Source: JADKIH01 sp031417555 | GTDB lineage: Bacteria > Bacteroidota > Bacteroidia > AKYH767-A > 2013-40CM-41-45 | DNA length: 64,000 nucleotides | NCBI GenBank assembly: GCA_031417555.1 | Contig: JANOVV010000009.1 | Coordinates: 3,299 to 67,298 of the forward strand | Reading direction: 5' to 3' | In this document: positions 1 to 7,502 of the stretch, piece after piece | How positions within the stretch are numbered: the first letter of the stretch is position 1 | Layout of the letters: the number at the start of each line of letters is the position of its first letter | The notes under the pieces: generated by a model | What the model saw: the letters and a program-made list of their open reading frames with translations, nothing else | The model's database searches: none | Told to the model about the DNA's origin: nothing | Translations under genes and position numbers: made by a program

Positions 1-1
1 T

Positions 2-1003
2 TCAACAGGTGAAGTAAAACCAAATCGCGCTCCGGCCCGTCGTGAAATCGGTCATGGTAATCTTGCCATGCGTTCATTGAAAATGGTTCTTCCTCCTGAA
101 TCAGAATGCCCTTATACTATTCGTGTTGTTTCCGATATTCTTGAATCCAATGGTTCTTCTTCTATGGCTACTGTTTGTGCGGGTACTCTTGCTCTTATGG
201 ATGCCGGAATTAAAATTCGCAAACCGGTTTCAGGAATTGCCATGGGATTGATTACTGATGGAAAAGGAAATTATGCCGTATTAAGTGATATCCTCGGAGA
301 CGAAGATCATCTGGGTGATATGGATTTTAAAATCACAGGGACTGAAAATGGAATTTGTGCTTGTCAGATGGATCTTAAAATACAAGGACTGCCCGAAGAA
401 ATAATGATCAAAGCTCTTGATCAGGCGAAAGCAGGTCGTCAGCATATCCTTCAGGAAATGCTTAAAACACTTGCTGCTCCTCGCGAAGATTATAAACCAC
501 ATGCACCTCGCATTGAACGATTGATCATTCCTAAAGAATTTATCGGAGCAGTAATAGGACCCGGTGGAAAAATTATTCAGGAAATGCAGAGGGAAACAAA
601 TACTACTATATCTATTGATGAAGTAAACAATGAAGGTATTATTGAGATTTCTTCCAGCGATAAAGATGGTATAGAAGCAGCAAAGGCTCGCATTCGTGCA
701 ATCACAGCAGTTCCTGAAATAGGAAGCGTGTACGAAGGCAAGGTCAAAAACATTATGGACTTCGGTGCATTTGTTGAATTTATGCCGGGGAAAGACGGAC
801 TATTACACATTTCAGAAATTACATGGGATCGCCTTGAAACGATGAAAGGAGTCTTTAACGAAGGAGACAGAGTTAAAGTAAAATTAATCGATGTAGATAA
901 AAAAACGGGAAAATTCAGACTTTCAAAGAAAGCTCTTGAACCAAAACCGGAAGGCGCAGAAGATTCAGAACGTCGCCCTCAGCGTCGCCAACCTCAACCG
1001 TAA
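2..1003 (+). CDS. pnp: Polyribonucleotide nucleotidyltransferase (PNPase), C-terminal part, 5' end outside window
   Basis: PNPase degrades RNA 3' to 5' by phosphorolysis and is a core mRNA-decay enzyme. The frame is open from base 2, so the first third to half of the gene lies before the window; 333 residues are visible. They begin in the second RNase PH domain (motif GHGNLAMRSL, then a stretch matching the PNPase active-site half). A KH RNA-binding domain follows at about 510-690, with the GxxG loop read as GPGGK, then an S1 domain at about 715-930 (DFGAFVEF, GLLHISEI). The tail is basic and proline-rich (RRPQRRQPQP). The order PH-KH-S1 is diagnostic. A strong intrinsic terminator follows 42 bases after the stop, so this is the end of its transcript. 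Confidence 0.97.
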   Translation, partial: STGEVKPNRAPARREIGHGNLAMRSLKMVLPPESECPYTIRVVSDILESNGSSSMATVCAGTLALMDAGIKIRKPVSGIAMGLITDGKGNYAVLSDILGDEDHLGDMDFKITGTENGICACQMDLKIQGLPEEIMIKALDQAKAGRQHILQEMLKTLAAPREDYKPHAPRIERLIIPKEFIGAVIGPGGKIIQEMQRETNTTISIDEVNNEGIIEISSSDKDGIEAAKARIRAITAVPEIGSVYEGKVKNIMDFGAFVEFMPGKDGLLHISEITWDRLETMKGVFNEGDRVKVKLIDVDKKTGKFRLSKKALEPKPEGAEDSERRPQRRQPQP

Positions 1004-1045
1004 ACCTTAAAATAAAACAAGTCGGTTTTAAATTTTTAATACCAT

Positions 1046-1082
1046 AAAAGAAAAAGCAACTCAAAAGGTTGCTTTTTCTTTT
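1046..1082 (+). terminator. Intrinsic terminator after pnp
   Basis: A perfect 15-bp inverted repeat (1046-1060 with 1068-1082) surrounds a 7-base loop. The descending arm is GTTGC followed by a T-rich run, so a hairpin and U-tract form together. It ends the pnp transcript before rpoD. Confidence 0.85.
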
Positions 1083-1268
1083 ATACATATTTTTTGATTT
1101 TTGTAAGATTCAACTCTTATTAATAGAAACCTTGTTTATGAAGGCTTCCAATTTTTATTAACATAAAACCTTGGTTTATGTGTAAGATGCTCCTTTAAAT
1201 TCTAAAAATATCTGAAACTTATGAGTATTGCCCCCGTTTCACACATTATATAAAATAGCATAAAACAC

Positions 1269-2135
1269 ATGAGACAACTTAAAATTACAAAACAAGTAAC
1301 GAACCGTGAAACAGCGTCGCTTGACAAGTACCTGCAGGAAATTGGCCGCGTCGAGCTGATTACTGCAGAAGAAGAGGTCCGTTTGGCACAACGGATTAAG
1401 AAAGGCGATGGGGAAGCCCTTGAACGCCTGACAAAAGCGAATTTAAGGTTCGTGGTTTCAGTTGCCAAGCAATACCAGAACCAGGGACTTACACTGGGAG
1501 ATCTTATTAATGAAGGTAACCTGGGTCTCATCAAAGCTGCACAGCGATTTGATGAAACACGCGGATTTAAATTTATTTCCTACGCTGTTTGGTGGATAAG
1601 GCAATCCATTCTTCAGGCTTTAGCTGAACAATCGCGTATTGTAAGATTACCATTAAATAAAATCGGTTCTATTAATAAGATTAATAAAACCTTTTCGAAA
1701 CTCGAACAGGAATTTGAACGGGAACCATCTACTGAAGAAATTGCAACGGCCATGGAGGTATCTATAGATGATATCAAAGATGCCATGCGCACTTCCGGCC
1801 GGCATATTTCAATGGATGCTCCTTTACAACAAGGTGAAGACAGCACGCTGATTGATGTTCTTGGTGATGATGACCAGCCACATCCCGATGCTTCACTCAT
1901 TACAGAATCACTTCGCCGTGAAGTAGAACGTGCTTTATCAACCTTAACAACCCGTGAAGCAGATGTTATAAGCCTTTATTTCGGCTTAGCCGTTGGCGAA
2001 CAACCTATGACACTCGAAGAAATCGGCGAAAGGTTTGATTTAACTAGAGAACGTGTCAGACAAATAAAAGAAAAAGCGATACGTCGTTTAAAACATACTT
2101 CAAGAAGTAAAATTCTAAAAACCTACTTAGGTTAA
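1269..2135 (+). CDS. rpoD: RNA polymerase primary sigma factor (RpoD/SigA type)
   Basis: This is the housekeeping sigma factor, which directs RNA polymerase to promoters. At 288 residues it is short, as is usual for Bacteroidota, because region 1.1 and the long non-conserved insert are missing. Region 1.2 starts at residue 16 (SLDKYLQEIGRVELIT). Region 2 contains GDLINEGNLGLIKAAQRFD and the -10 recognition segment FISYAVWWIRQSI. Region 3 follows, then region 4 with the helix-turn-helix MTLEEIGERFDLTRERVRQI near residues 243-262. It has its own terminators on both sides, so it is probably transcribed alone. Start chosen at the only ATG before conserved region 1.2. The TAnnTTTG elements found elsewhere in this window are the type of promoter this protein is known to use. 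Confidence 0.97.
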   Translation: MRQLKITKQVTNRETASLDKYLQEIGRVELITAEEEVRLAQRIKKGDGEALERLTKANLRFVVSVAKQYQNQGLTLGDLINEGNLGLIKAAQRFDETRGFKFISYAVWWIRQSILQALAEQSRIVRLPLNKIGSINKINKTFSKLEQEFEREPSTEEIATAMEVSIDDIKDAMRTSGRHISMDAPLQQGEDSTLIDVLGDDDQPHPDASLITESLRREVERALSTLTTREADVISLYFGLAVGEQPMTLEEIGERFDLTRERVRQIKEKAIRRLKHTSRSKILKTYLG

Positions 2136-2163
2136 TTTAGAATAAAAAATATTCGTTATGGTT

Positions 2164-2200
2164 TAAATCTCTCATCCTTTAAAAATGGATGAGAGATTTA
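2164..2200 (+). terminator. Hairpin after rpoD
   Basis: Perfect 14-bp stem (2164-2177 with 2187-2200, core TCTCATCC/GGATGAGA) with a 9-base loop, 29 bases after the rpoD stop. The downstream side is AT-rich rather than a clean T-run, so it may be a weaker or bidirectional terminator. Confidence 0.65.
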
Positions 2201-2284
2201 TATTAAATAAGATATTGCAATTAGAATTTTGCTTAGTTCATTCTACTTAGTACTTTGTACTACTTTTTATAAAGACTTTTACGA

Positions 2285-2935
2285 ATGTCAATACTAATAG
2301 CACCGTCCATTTTATCTGCAGATTTTGCAAACCTGCAACGAGATGTTGAAATGATCAATACCAGCGTTGCAGACTGGCTTCATGTGGATGTTATGGATGG
2401 AGTTTTTGTACCAAACATTTCCTTTGGCTTCCCGGTTATTAAAGCAATCAAAAAACATTCAAAAAAACCGTTGGATGTTCATTTGATGATTGTACAGCCG
2501 GAGCGGTATATAAGCCAGTTTAAAGAAGTTGGCGCCGATATTTTAAGCGTACATATTGAAGCGAGCATACATCTTCATCGCACGATTCAACAAATTAAAT
2601 TATCGGGCATGAAAGCAGGAGTAGCGATTAATCCGCATACACCGATTAGTATGCTCGAACCAGTAATTAATGATATCGATGTTGTTTGTCTGATGAGTGT
2701 AAATCCCGGTTTTGGCGGACAAAAATTTATAGAAGCAACCTATGCAAGAACATCCGAATTGAAAGAAATGATTCTTCAAAAAAATTCAGGTGCTAAAATT
2801 GAGATTGACGGCGGTGTGGATCTTAACAATGCATCAGCATTAATAAAAGCAGGCGCCGATATTTTTGTCGCCGGAAATACAGTTTTTTCCTCTAATAATC
2901 CGGTTGAAACTATTTTAAAATTAAAGAACAGCTAG
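2285..2935 (+). CDS. rpe: Ribulose-phosphate 3-epimerase
   Basis: Interconverts ribulose 5-phosphate and xylulose 5-phosphate in the pentose phosphate pathway; cytosolic TIM barrel. The 216-residue length is normal. Visible signatures are APSILSADFANL at the first strand, the catalytic and metal-binding VDVMDGVFVPNISFG, the metal ligand in DVHLMI, the second catalytic Asp in EIDGGVD, and the phosphate-binding loop AGADIFVAGNTVF. The start ATG at 2285 places MSILIAPSILSADF in the usual position. It stands alone between the rpoD terminator and a 460-bp gap carrying a large inverted repeat, and converges with the dehydrogenase gene on the other strand. Confidence 0.96.
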   Translation: MSILIAPSILSADFANLQRDVEMINTSVADWLHVDVMDGVFVPNISFGFPVIKAIKKHSKKPLDVHLMIVQPERYISQFKEVGADILSVHIEASIHLHRTIQQIKLSGMKAGVAINPHTPISMLEPVINDIDVVCLMSVNPGFGGQKFIEATYARTSELKEMILQKNSGAKIEIDGGVDLNNASALIKAGADIFVAGNTVFSSNNPVETILKLKNS

Positions 2936-3104
2936 TATTTTATTAATTGATTGTTTATATAAATTTTTAATTTTCTCTCAATTGTTATTACTTTAACTTT
3001 AGGCAAAGAAGATTTTTTGAGAAAACAATCTACTACTCTTCTTAATATTCTCAATTTTAAAATAAACAGCAAATTCCACTTTATAATTTATTTAGAGGTT
3101 CTTT

Positions 3105-3267
3105 AAACTCAAAAGTTCCTTACAGGATGACATTTAATTTGGATTTTGAGTACTGTCCACTTGCCGCAGAACAGAAGTTGTTAAAAGAAACTAATTTTCA
3201 TTGGCGGCAAGTGGACAGTACATGAACTCAATATTTGGACGTCATCCTGCAAGGAACTTTTGAATTT
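3105..3267. repeat. Large imperfect inverted repeat (MITE/REP-like element)
   Basis: Arms 3105-3167 and 3204-3267 are reverse complements with interruptions. The outer segments (left CAAAAGTTCCTTACAGGATG, right ending CATCCTGCAAGGAACTTTTG) differ by one base, and the inner 18 bases (TACTGTCCACTTGCCGC) match exactly. The middle of each arm is diverged. The 36-base centre has no gene. It sits between convergent genes, a usual place for mobile palindromic repeats. Whether other copies exist in the genome cannot be seen here. Confidence 0.75.
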
Positions 3268-3356
3268 AAAAAATCGAAAATAACTTTGTTGACCATTTGA
3301 AAATGTTCGGTGGTGTCTCAATAATACCGGCCAAGGTGTTTTAATTAAATTTAATA

Positions 3357-3380
3357 ATTGTAAGCCCAAAATCTTACAAT
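3357..3380. terminator. Short hairpin between convergent genes
   Basis: Perfect 8-bp stem ATTGTAAG/CTTACAAT with an 8-base loop, 19 bases beyond the stop of the minus-strand dehydrogenase. No T-run is present, so its role as a terminator is uncertain. Confidence 0.35.
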
Positions 3381-3398
3381 AGCTGTTGGGATTAACCT

Positions 3399-4631
3399 TC
3401 ACTTTTCAATAATATCCCCTTCTGCATAGTCTTTAAGATATGCAAACCTCTCCGTCAGCTTTCCGTCTTTTAAAATAGTTCCTCTTTCGATTATTCCTGA
3501 TAAATCTTCGCCGAAAAGCGAAGGCAAAACTCTTTCTATCAAATGTTTTCCAAATCCATCTGAAGCATCACGTGGTAATTCGCATGGGAGATTATCAATT
3601 GCCATTATGGTAATGGAAGTTTTATCAAATGCTTCTGTTTCTTTTTGTGTTAAAGGATTGTAGCCATAAAATTTATCATCAATCGTACTTGCTCTTGCTG
3701 TAGATGGTATGCTTCCATTCACATCACAAGTCACATCGGCAATAACACTAATCCGAAAATCAGGATCATGCATTCTTTCCTTTGAAAACATAATATCGGC
3801 CGATGGATCCCAAAACGTACAGTGAATCAAAACATCTGTCATTGATGCAAAAGAATCCGGATCACTGAAGGTACAACGATACGAAGCCGGATTGTGATGA
3901 AACTCCCAGCTGCTAAACGGAGAATTATCGCGGGAAGTAAAATAATCTTCAGAATGTAATTGAACATAAACAGGTTCACGGAATGTATAATTTAAAAATT
4001 CATATGGAGTTACTTTTCTTAAACTCATTGCTCCCATTGTTTCACAAGCACCATTGGCAACTCTTCCGCTTCCGGTAATTACAATTTTTATATTCGGAAG
4101 ATTGGCTTTCTCTAATTCTTTGAATAATTCTTTTTTATCATGACAAAGTGCTGCGCTTTTGAGTTCAAACATCTTGTATTTTAATCCATATGCCATAATC
4201 CCATTGTAGGCACCCACTATTCCGGCAAACCTCCCAAATCCAATTACACGATTGCCTTGTTTATCGACCAGGCTTTCATAATCAATCATGGTAATGTTTT
4301 TCTTAATCATTGCCTGCAACAATGCTTGATTACGAGGTTGCTTTTTAATGGTATGCGAAAAAAACATGTATTTCTTCCCGGGTAAAAGGTCTTTTATGGG
4401 AACTTCTTTAATTCCAATGAGGATATCCGAATCGCTGATATCCTCCTGAATAGTAATGCCCTCTTTAATATACTCTTCATCCTTAAATGCCCGCCAGGAA
4501 CTAGGCTGTACGACCAATTCAATCCACGGAAATTGACTAAGTATTTGACTGCATTGTGTGGGAATCAAACACACTCGTTTATCATGTGGCACTTTACCTT
4601 CGCGAAGTATGGCAATCTTTAATTTTTTCAT
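3399..4631 (-). CDS. AlaDH/PNT-family NAD(P)-dependent dehydrogenase (lysine-forming saccharopine dehydrogenase-like)
   Basis: A 410-residue protein of the alanine dehydrogenase/transhydrogenase fold. The N-terminal half (KIAILREGKVPHDKRVCLIP) is the AlaDH_PNT_N domain. A second nucleotide-binding part begins near residue 175 with IKIVITGSGRVANGACE, a GxGxxxxG-type Rossmann loop. The overall arrangement resembles lysine-forming saccharopine dehydrogenase (LYS1-like) more than alanine dehydrogenase, for example in ADVTCDVNGSIPST and FYGYNPLT near the C-terminus. The reaction is therefore probably an NAD(P)-dependent oxidation of an amino-acid adduct, but the substrate cannot be read from the sequence. 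It stands alone, converging with rpe. Family call is confident; exact activity is not. Confidence 0.8.
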   Translation of the reverse strand: MKKLKIAILREGKVPHDKRVCLIPTQCSQILSQFPWIELVVQPSSWRAFKDEEYIKEGITIQEDISDSDILIGIKEVPIKDLLPGKKYMFFSHTIKKQPRNQALLQAMIKKNITMIDYESLVDKQGNRVIGFGRFAGIVGAYNGIMAYGLKYKMFELKSAALCHDKKELFKELEKANLPNIKIVITGSGRVANGACETMGAMSLRKVTPYEFLNYTFREPVYVQLHSEDYFTSRDNSPFSSWEFHHNPASYRCTFSDPDSFASMTDVLIHCTFWDPSADIMFSKERMHDPDFRISVIADVTCDVNGSIPSTARASTIDDKFYGYNPLTQKETEAFDKTSITIMAIDNLPCELPRDASDGFGKHLIERVLPSLFGEDLSGIIERGTILKDGKLTERFAYLKDYAEGDIIEK

Positions 4632-4673
4632 TCGAGGCGAAGATAATATTTAGGATTGAGAAAAGTGAAAAGA

Positions 4674-4717
4674 GTATCAGGTATCATGTATCAAGTATCA
4701 TGAATCAAGTATCAAGA
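4674..4717. repeat. Short imperfect tandem repeats of GTATCA
   Basis: Six adjacent hexamers of the form GTATCA or AATCAA, separated by 1-4 bases, lie in the gap between two divergent genes. Low-complexity strings of this type recur in intergenic DNA of Bacteroidota; no function is evident. Confidence 0.6.
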
Positions 4718-4844
4718 ATTTTGATGGGGATTTTAATAAATTGTGGTGGTTTTAAGTTATTGAGTCTTAAAAAGGTATTGTCGGGTTAATAAATCAATTG
4801 TAACTTGCTCGTTCATTTTTAATAATCAAATTCTCAAATTCAAG

Positions 4845-5738
4845 ATGAAAAAATTAATCTCCCTGCTTTTTATACTTTTTCAAATTACTGCTATTCATGC
4901 ACAAGACACGCTCAAGGTCGTGGAAGTAAAAAAAGGATTTAGCAAAGGATTTCAGAATGGTTTTTCTGCAATAATTCCAAATGCAAAATTGAAAGATGTA
5001 GTTTCCGGTTGGAAAAAATATATTCATCAAAAAAATAAAGTAGGTATTAAAGAAATCGACGGGGAATATTTTCTTGCTAAAACTATCATCCCCGAAATAT
5101 CGACCGATTCTTTAATGATGTATTCTTTATTTATTCCTAATCCAACCAACGTTGAAATTATTTCTTTTGTAAGCAACGATGATATTAATTTTTATTCTTT
5201 TTCTTCCAACTCAGCTTTGAGTCTAAGTATTAGTGAATTTATCAGAAATTTTGCTGCTAATGAATATAGAAATGTTGTTAAGGACGAATTGTCTGACGAA
5301 CAAAAAAAATTAAAAAAACTTGAAGAAGATCTTCAGGGTTTAGAAAATGAGAATGTCAGGTTTGAAAAAAAAATCAAATCAAATGAAAGATCCAATGACA
5401 GAACCAAAGATGAAATTAAATCGAATTTACAATTGCAGGATTTAAAATCAGAGTCTATTCTTCAACAACAAAAAATATTAGCAACTTATTTGACGCAATC
5501 CGAACAAAAAAGTAATGAAGAAAAAAAATTAAAATCTCTCCAAAAAGAGAAAAAAAAACTTGAAAGCACCAATGAATCTTTGCATAGCGATATCGACGAA
5601 AATGAAAGCGACAATAAAGCCCTTCAGAAAAAAATTGATAATAATAATTCCGATATAATTCCTGCCAAAGAAAAAGAAATAAAAAAACAAAAAGAAGTAA
5701 TATCTAATGTGGAAATGAAGTTGAGGGGAATTAGGTAG
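4845..5738 (+). CDS. Secreted coiled-coil protein of unknown function
   Basis: 297 residues. The first 20 (MKKLISLLFILFQITAIHAQ) are a Sec signal peptide with an AHAQ-type cleavage region, so the mature protein is exported, probably to the periplasm. Residues about 20-140 form a small globular part with an FSKGFQNGFSA motif and no recognised catalytic residues. From about 145 to the end the sequence is almost entirely Lys/Glu/Asn-rich heptads, predicting a long coiled coil. No family is recognised with certainty. It lies alone, divergent from the dehydrogenase and followed by repeats and trmD. A structural or envelope-associated role is possible but not shown. Confidence 0.75.
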   Translation: MKKLISLLFILFQITAIHAQDTLKVVEVKKGFSKGFQNGFSAIIPNAKLKDVVSGWKKYIHQKNKVGIKEIDGEYFLAKTIIPEISTDSLMMYSLFIPNPTNVEIISFVSNDDINFYSFSSNSALSLSISEFIRNFAANEYRNVVKDELSDEQKKLKKLEEDLQGLENENVRFEKKIKSNERSNDRTKDEIKSNLQLQDLKSESILQQQKILATYLTQSEQKSNEEKKLKSLQKEKKKLESTNESLHSDIDENESDNKALQKKIDNNNSDIIPAKEKEIKKQKEVISNVEMKLRGIR

Positions 5739-5812
5739 TGGTTAATCGTTAATCGTAAATCAATTTCGCTAATCAAAATTCACTAATCGTTATTCGTAAA
5801 TCGATATTGATA
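5739..5812. repeat. Degenerate short repeats (TAATCGTTAATCG type)
   Basis: The 190-bp gap before trmD starts with many near-copies of AATCG/AAATC words (TTAATCGTTAATCGTAAATC and variants). It resembles the GTATCA string near 4.7 kb in style but not in sequence. No coding potential seen. Confidence 0.5.
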
Positions 5813-5931
5813 ATAAGTTTTTAGTTAATCATTTCAAAAAACCGGTTTAGGAATGTACTTTGATTAGTTTTTATATTGTGAATACTTAATTTCAAACTCT
5901 CGCTAGAAATCGGGAAAACGCCAAACATTTA

Positions 5932-6603
5932 ATGCGAATCGACATTCTTACCGTTGTTCCTGCTCTTCTGGAGAGTCCTTTTAATCATTCCATTGTTAAA
6001 CGTGCTCAAACAAAAGGAATAGCAGAAGTTTTTATTCATAATATCAGAGACTGGTCTACCGATAAACATAAAAGTGTAGATGATTATGCATTCGGTGGCG
6101 GTGCCGGAATGGTATTGATGATAGAACCCGTTGTTGCCTGTATTGAATCATTAAAATCAGAAAGAATTTACGATGAAGTGATTTATACCAGTCCGGATGG
6201 CGAACTTTTCTCACAACCATTAGCTAATCAATTATCACTTTGTAAAAATCTTATTATCCTTTGCGGACACTATAAAGGAATCGATGAACGGCTACGGCAA
6301 CATTTTATAACCCGTGAAATTTCTATTGGCAATTATGTCATTTCCGGCGGAGAACTTGCTGCTGCAATTATCAGCGATGCTATTCTCAGGCTTTTACCCG
6401 GCGTTTTAAATGATGAGGCCTCTGCCCTCTCCGACTCATTTCAAGACGGACTTATAGCCCCACCGGTCTATACAAGACCGGCTGAATTCAGAGGATTAAA
6501 AGTACCCGACATCCTCCTTTCCGGGCACGCTGCCGAAATCGACAATTGGAGGCATGAAGAGTCGCTGAAAAGAACCCAAATGCGAAGACCTGACCTTTTT
6601 TGA
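5932..6603 (+). CDS. trmD: tRNA (guanine37-N1)-methyltransferase
   Basis: TrmD transfers a methyl group from S-adenosylmethionine to G37 of tRNAs with a G at position 36, preventing +1 frameshifting. The 223-residue length is typical. Diagnostic parts are the N-terminal RIDILTVVP, the DDYAFGGGAGMV loop, the trefoil-knot SAM site LCGHYKGIDERL with IGNYVISGGELAA, and the C-terminal PPVYTRP and HAAEIDNWR. It is followed 122 bases later by rplS on the same strand, the conserved trmD-rplS neighbourhood, but rplS has its own promoter. rimM and rpsP, which often accompany them, are absent here. Confidence 0.97.
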   Translation: MRIDILTVVPALLESPFNHSIVKRAQTKGIAEVFIHNIRDWSTDKHKSVDDYAFGGGAGMVLMIEPVVACIESLKSERIYDEVIYTSPDGELFSQPLANQLSLCKNLIILCGHYKGIDERLRQHFITREISIGNYVISGGELAAAIISDAILRLLPGVLNDEASALSDSFQDGLIAPPVYTRPAEFRGLKVPDILLSGHAAEIDNWRHEESLKRTQMRRPDLF

Positions 6604-6622
6604 TTAAAAAAAGAGAATTTAC

Positions 6623-6655
6623 TTGGTTTTTTATTGCAATAATTTTCTATATTTG
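6623..6655 (+). promoter_or_regulatory. Promoter of rplS
   Basis: A perfect TAnnTTTG -7 element (TATATTTG, 6648-6655) is preceded by TTGG at 6623-6626, a spacing of 21 bases, which fits the Bacteroidota -33/-7 consensus. Transcription would begin near 6660, giving a leader of about 65 bases. Confidence 0.7.
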
Positions 6656-6671
6656 CGCTCCTTTTTAGGGG

Positions 6672-6697
6672 CCCGTTAACGCTACTGTATAAGCGGG
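6672..6697 (+). promoter_or_regulatory. Possible structured leader of rplS
   Basis: A 6-bp stem (CCCGTT with AGCGGG, one G-U pair) closes a 14-base loop at the start of the predicted rplS leader. Autoregulatory leaders exist for several ribosomal protein genes, so an L19-binding leader is possible. The stem alone is weak evidence. Confidence 0.3.
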
Positions 6698-6725
6698 TAA
6701 AACTGATGTTAAAATCCTCATTATC

Positions 6726-7073
6726 ATGGACTTAGTTAAAATAGCTGTCGATACTATAAATGAAAAACGCGACCTTCCTGAATTTAAAGCCGGAGATACA
6801 ATTACGGTTTTTTATAAAATCATTGAAGGAAACAAAGAGCGTATCCAGCAATATCAAGGTGTAGTATTACAACGTAAAGGCATTGCATCATCACAAACTT
6901 TTACTGTTAGAAAAATTTCTAACGGCGTTGGTGTTGAACGTATATTCCCTTTATTCTCGCCAAAGATTGATAAAATCGTTGTTGACAAAAGAGGAATTGT
7001 TCGTCGTGCACGAATTTTTTACCTGCGTAACATCTCCGGTAAAAAAGCCCGCATCGAAGAAAAGAAAGCATAA
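6726..7073 (+). CDS. rplS: 50S ribosomal protein L19
   Basis: L19 lies at the interface of the two ribosomal subunits. The 115-residue product has the family core: FKAGDTITVFYKI, RIQQYQGVVLQRKG, FTVRKISNGVGVERIFPLFSP and the basic C-terminal RRARIFYLR. Start at the ATG that gives MDLVKIAVDTI. It has its own promoter at 6623-6655 and a strong terminator, so it is likely a single-gene transcript despite following trmD. Confidence 0.97.
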   Translation: MDLVKIAVDTINEKRDLPEFKAGDTITVFYKIIEGNKERIQQYQGVVLQRKGIASSQTFTVRKISNGVGVERIFPLFSPKIDKIVVDKRGIVRRARIFYLRNISGKKARIEEKKA

Positions 7074-7089
7074 TATTTTTGTAAAATTG

Positions 7090-7119
7090 AAAGCCTCTGC
7101 ATTAGCAGAGGCTTTTTTT
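7090..7119 (+). terminator. Intrinsic terminator after rplS
   Basis: Perfect 11-bp stem (AAAGCCTCTGC with its complement), ATTA loop and a run of seven T. A strong factor-independent terminator, shared with the end of the minus-strand CoA-binding gene. Confidence 0.9.
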
Positions 7120-7130
7120 ATGATTTAAAA

Positions 7131-7502
7131 TTAATACTGTCCGGTTGCCAGCATTACCAACGTACATGCTTCAAGATTTTCAATTTCATTTTTAGCAGCT
7201 AATAGTAAAAATTCATCATTCTCGGCACCCGGATTAAAAATAATACGCCTGGGTTTCAGAGATAAAATATAATCATAGTACTGAAACTGGTTTTTGGCTG
7301 AAAGGTACATTGTAACGGTATCAACATTTTTTAATTCCGGCAAACCGGTTTGTATTGTTACATCATCAATCTTACCGTCCTTTAATCCAATCGCATATAC
7401 GGTTTGTCCATGCTTCCGCAATGATTTGATAGCCTTGTTTGAATACCGCTCCGGATTTGTGGAAGCTCCTAATACCAACGTTGCTTTACCTTTCATAATC
7501 AT
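7131..7502 (-). CDS. CoA-binding domain protein (YccU-like)
   Basis: A 123-residue stand-alone CoA-binding Rossmann domain. The nucleotide loop is TLVLGASTNPERYSNKAI, followed by VYAIGLK and a C-terminal IIFNPGAENDEFL segment as in the YccU family. These proteins bind CoA or a related nucleotide; no catalytic activity is established for most members. The ATG overlaps the stop of the upstream MFS gene by one base (TAATG), suggesting translational coupling. An in-frame ATG two codons later is an alternative start. Confidence 0.85.
   Translation of the reverse strand: MIMKGKATLVLGASTNPERYSNKAIKSLRKHGQTVYAIGLKDGKIDDVTIQTGLPELKNVDTVTMYLSAKNQFQYYDYILSLKPRRIIFNPGAENDEFLLLAAKNEIENLEACTLVMLATGQY

Noticed and set aside
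4674..4717. Operator cluster for a regulator
   Set aside because: The GTATCA copies have irregular spacing and look like low-complexity intergenic repeats.
4556..4789. Plus-strand frame over the dehydrogenase start
   Set aside because: It covers the GTATCA repeats and the antisense of a well-supported gene.
6883..7128. Plus-strand frame within and after rplS
   Set aside because: It overlaps rplS in another frame and runs through the terminator hairpin.
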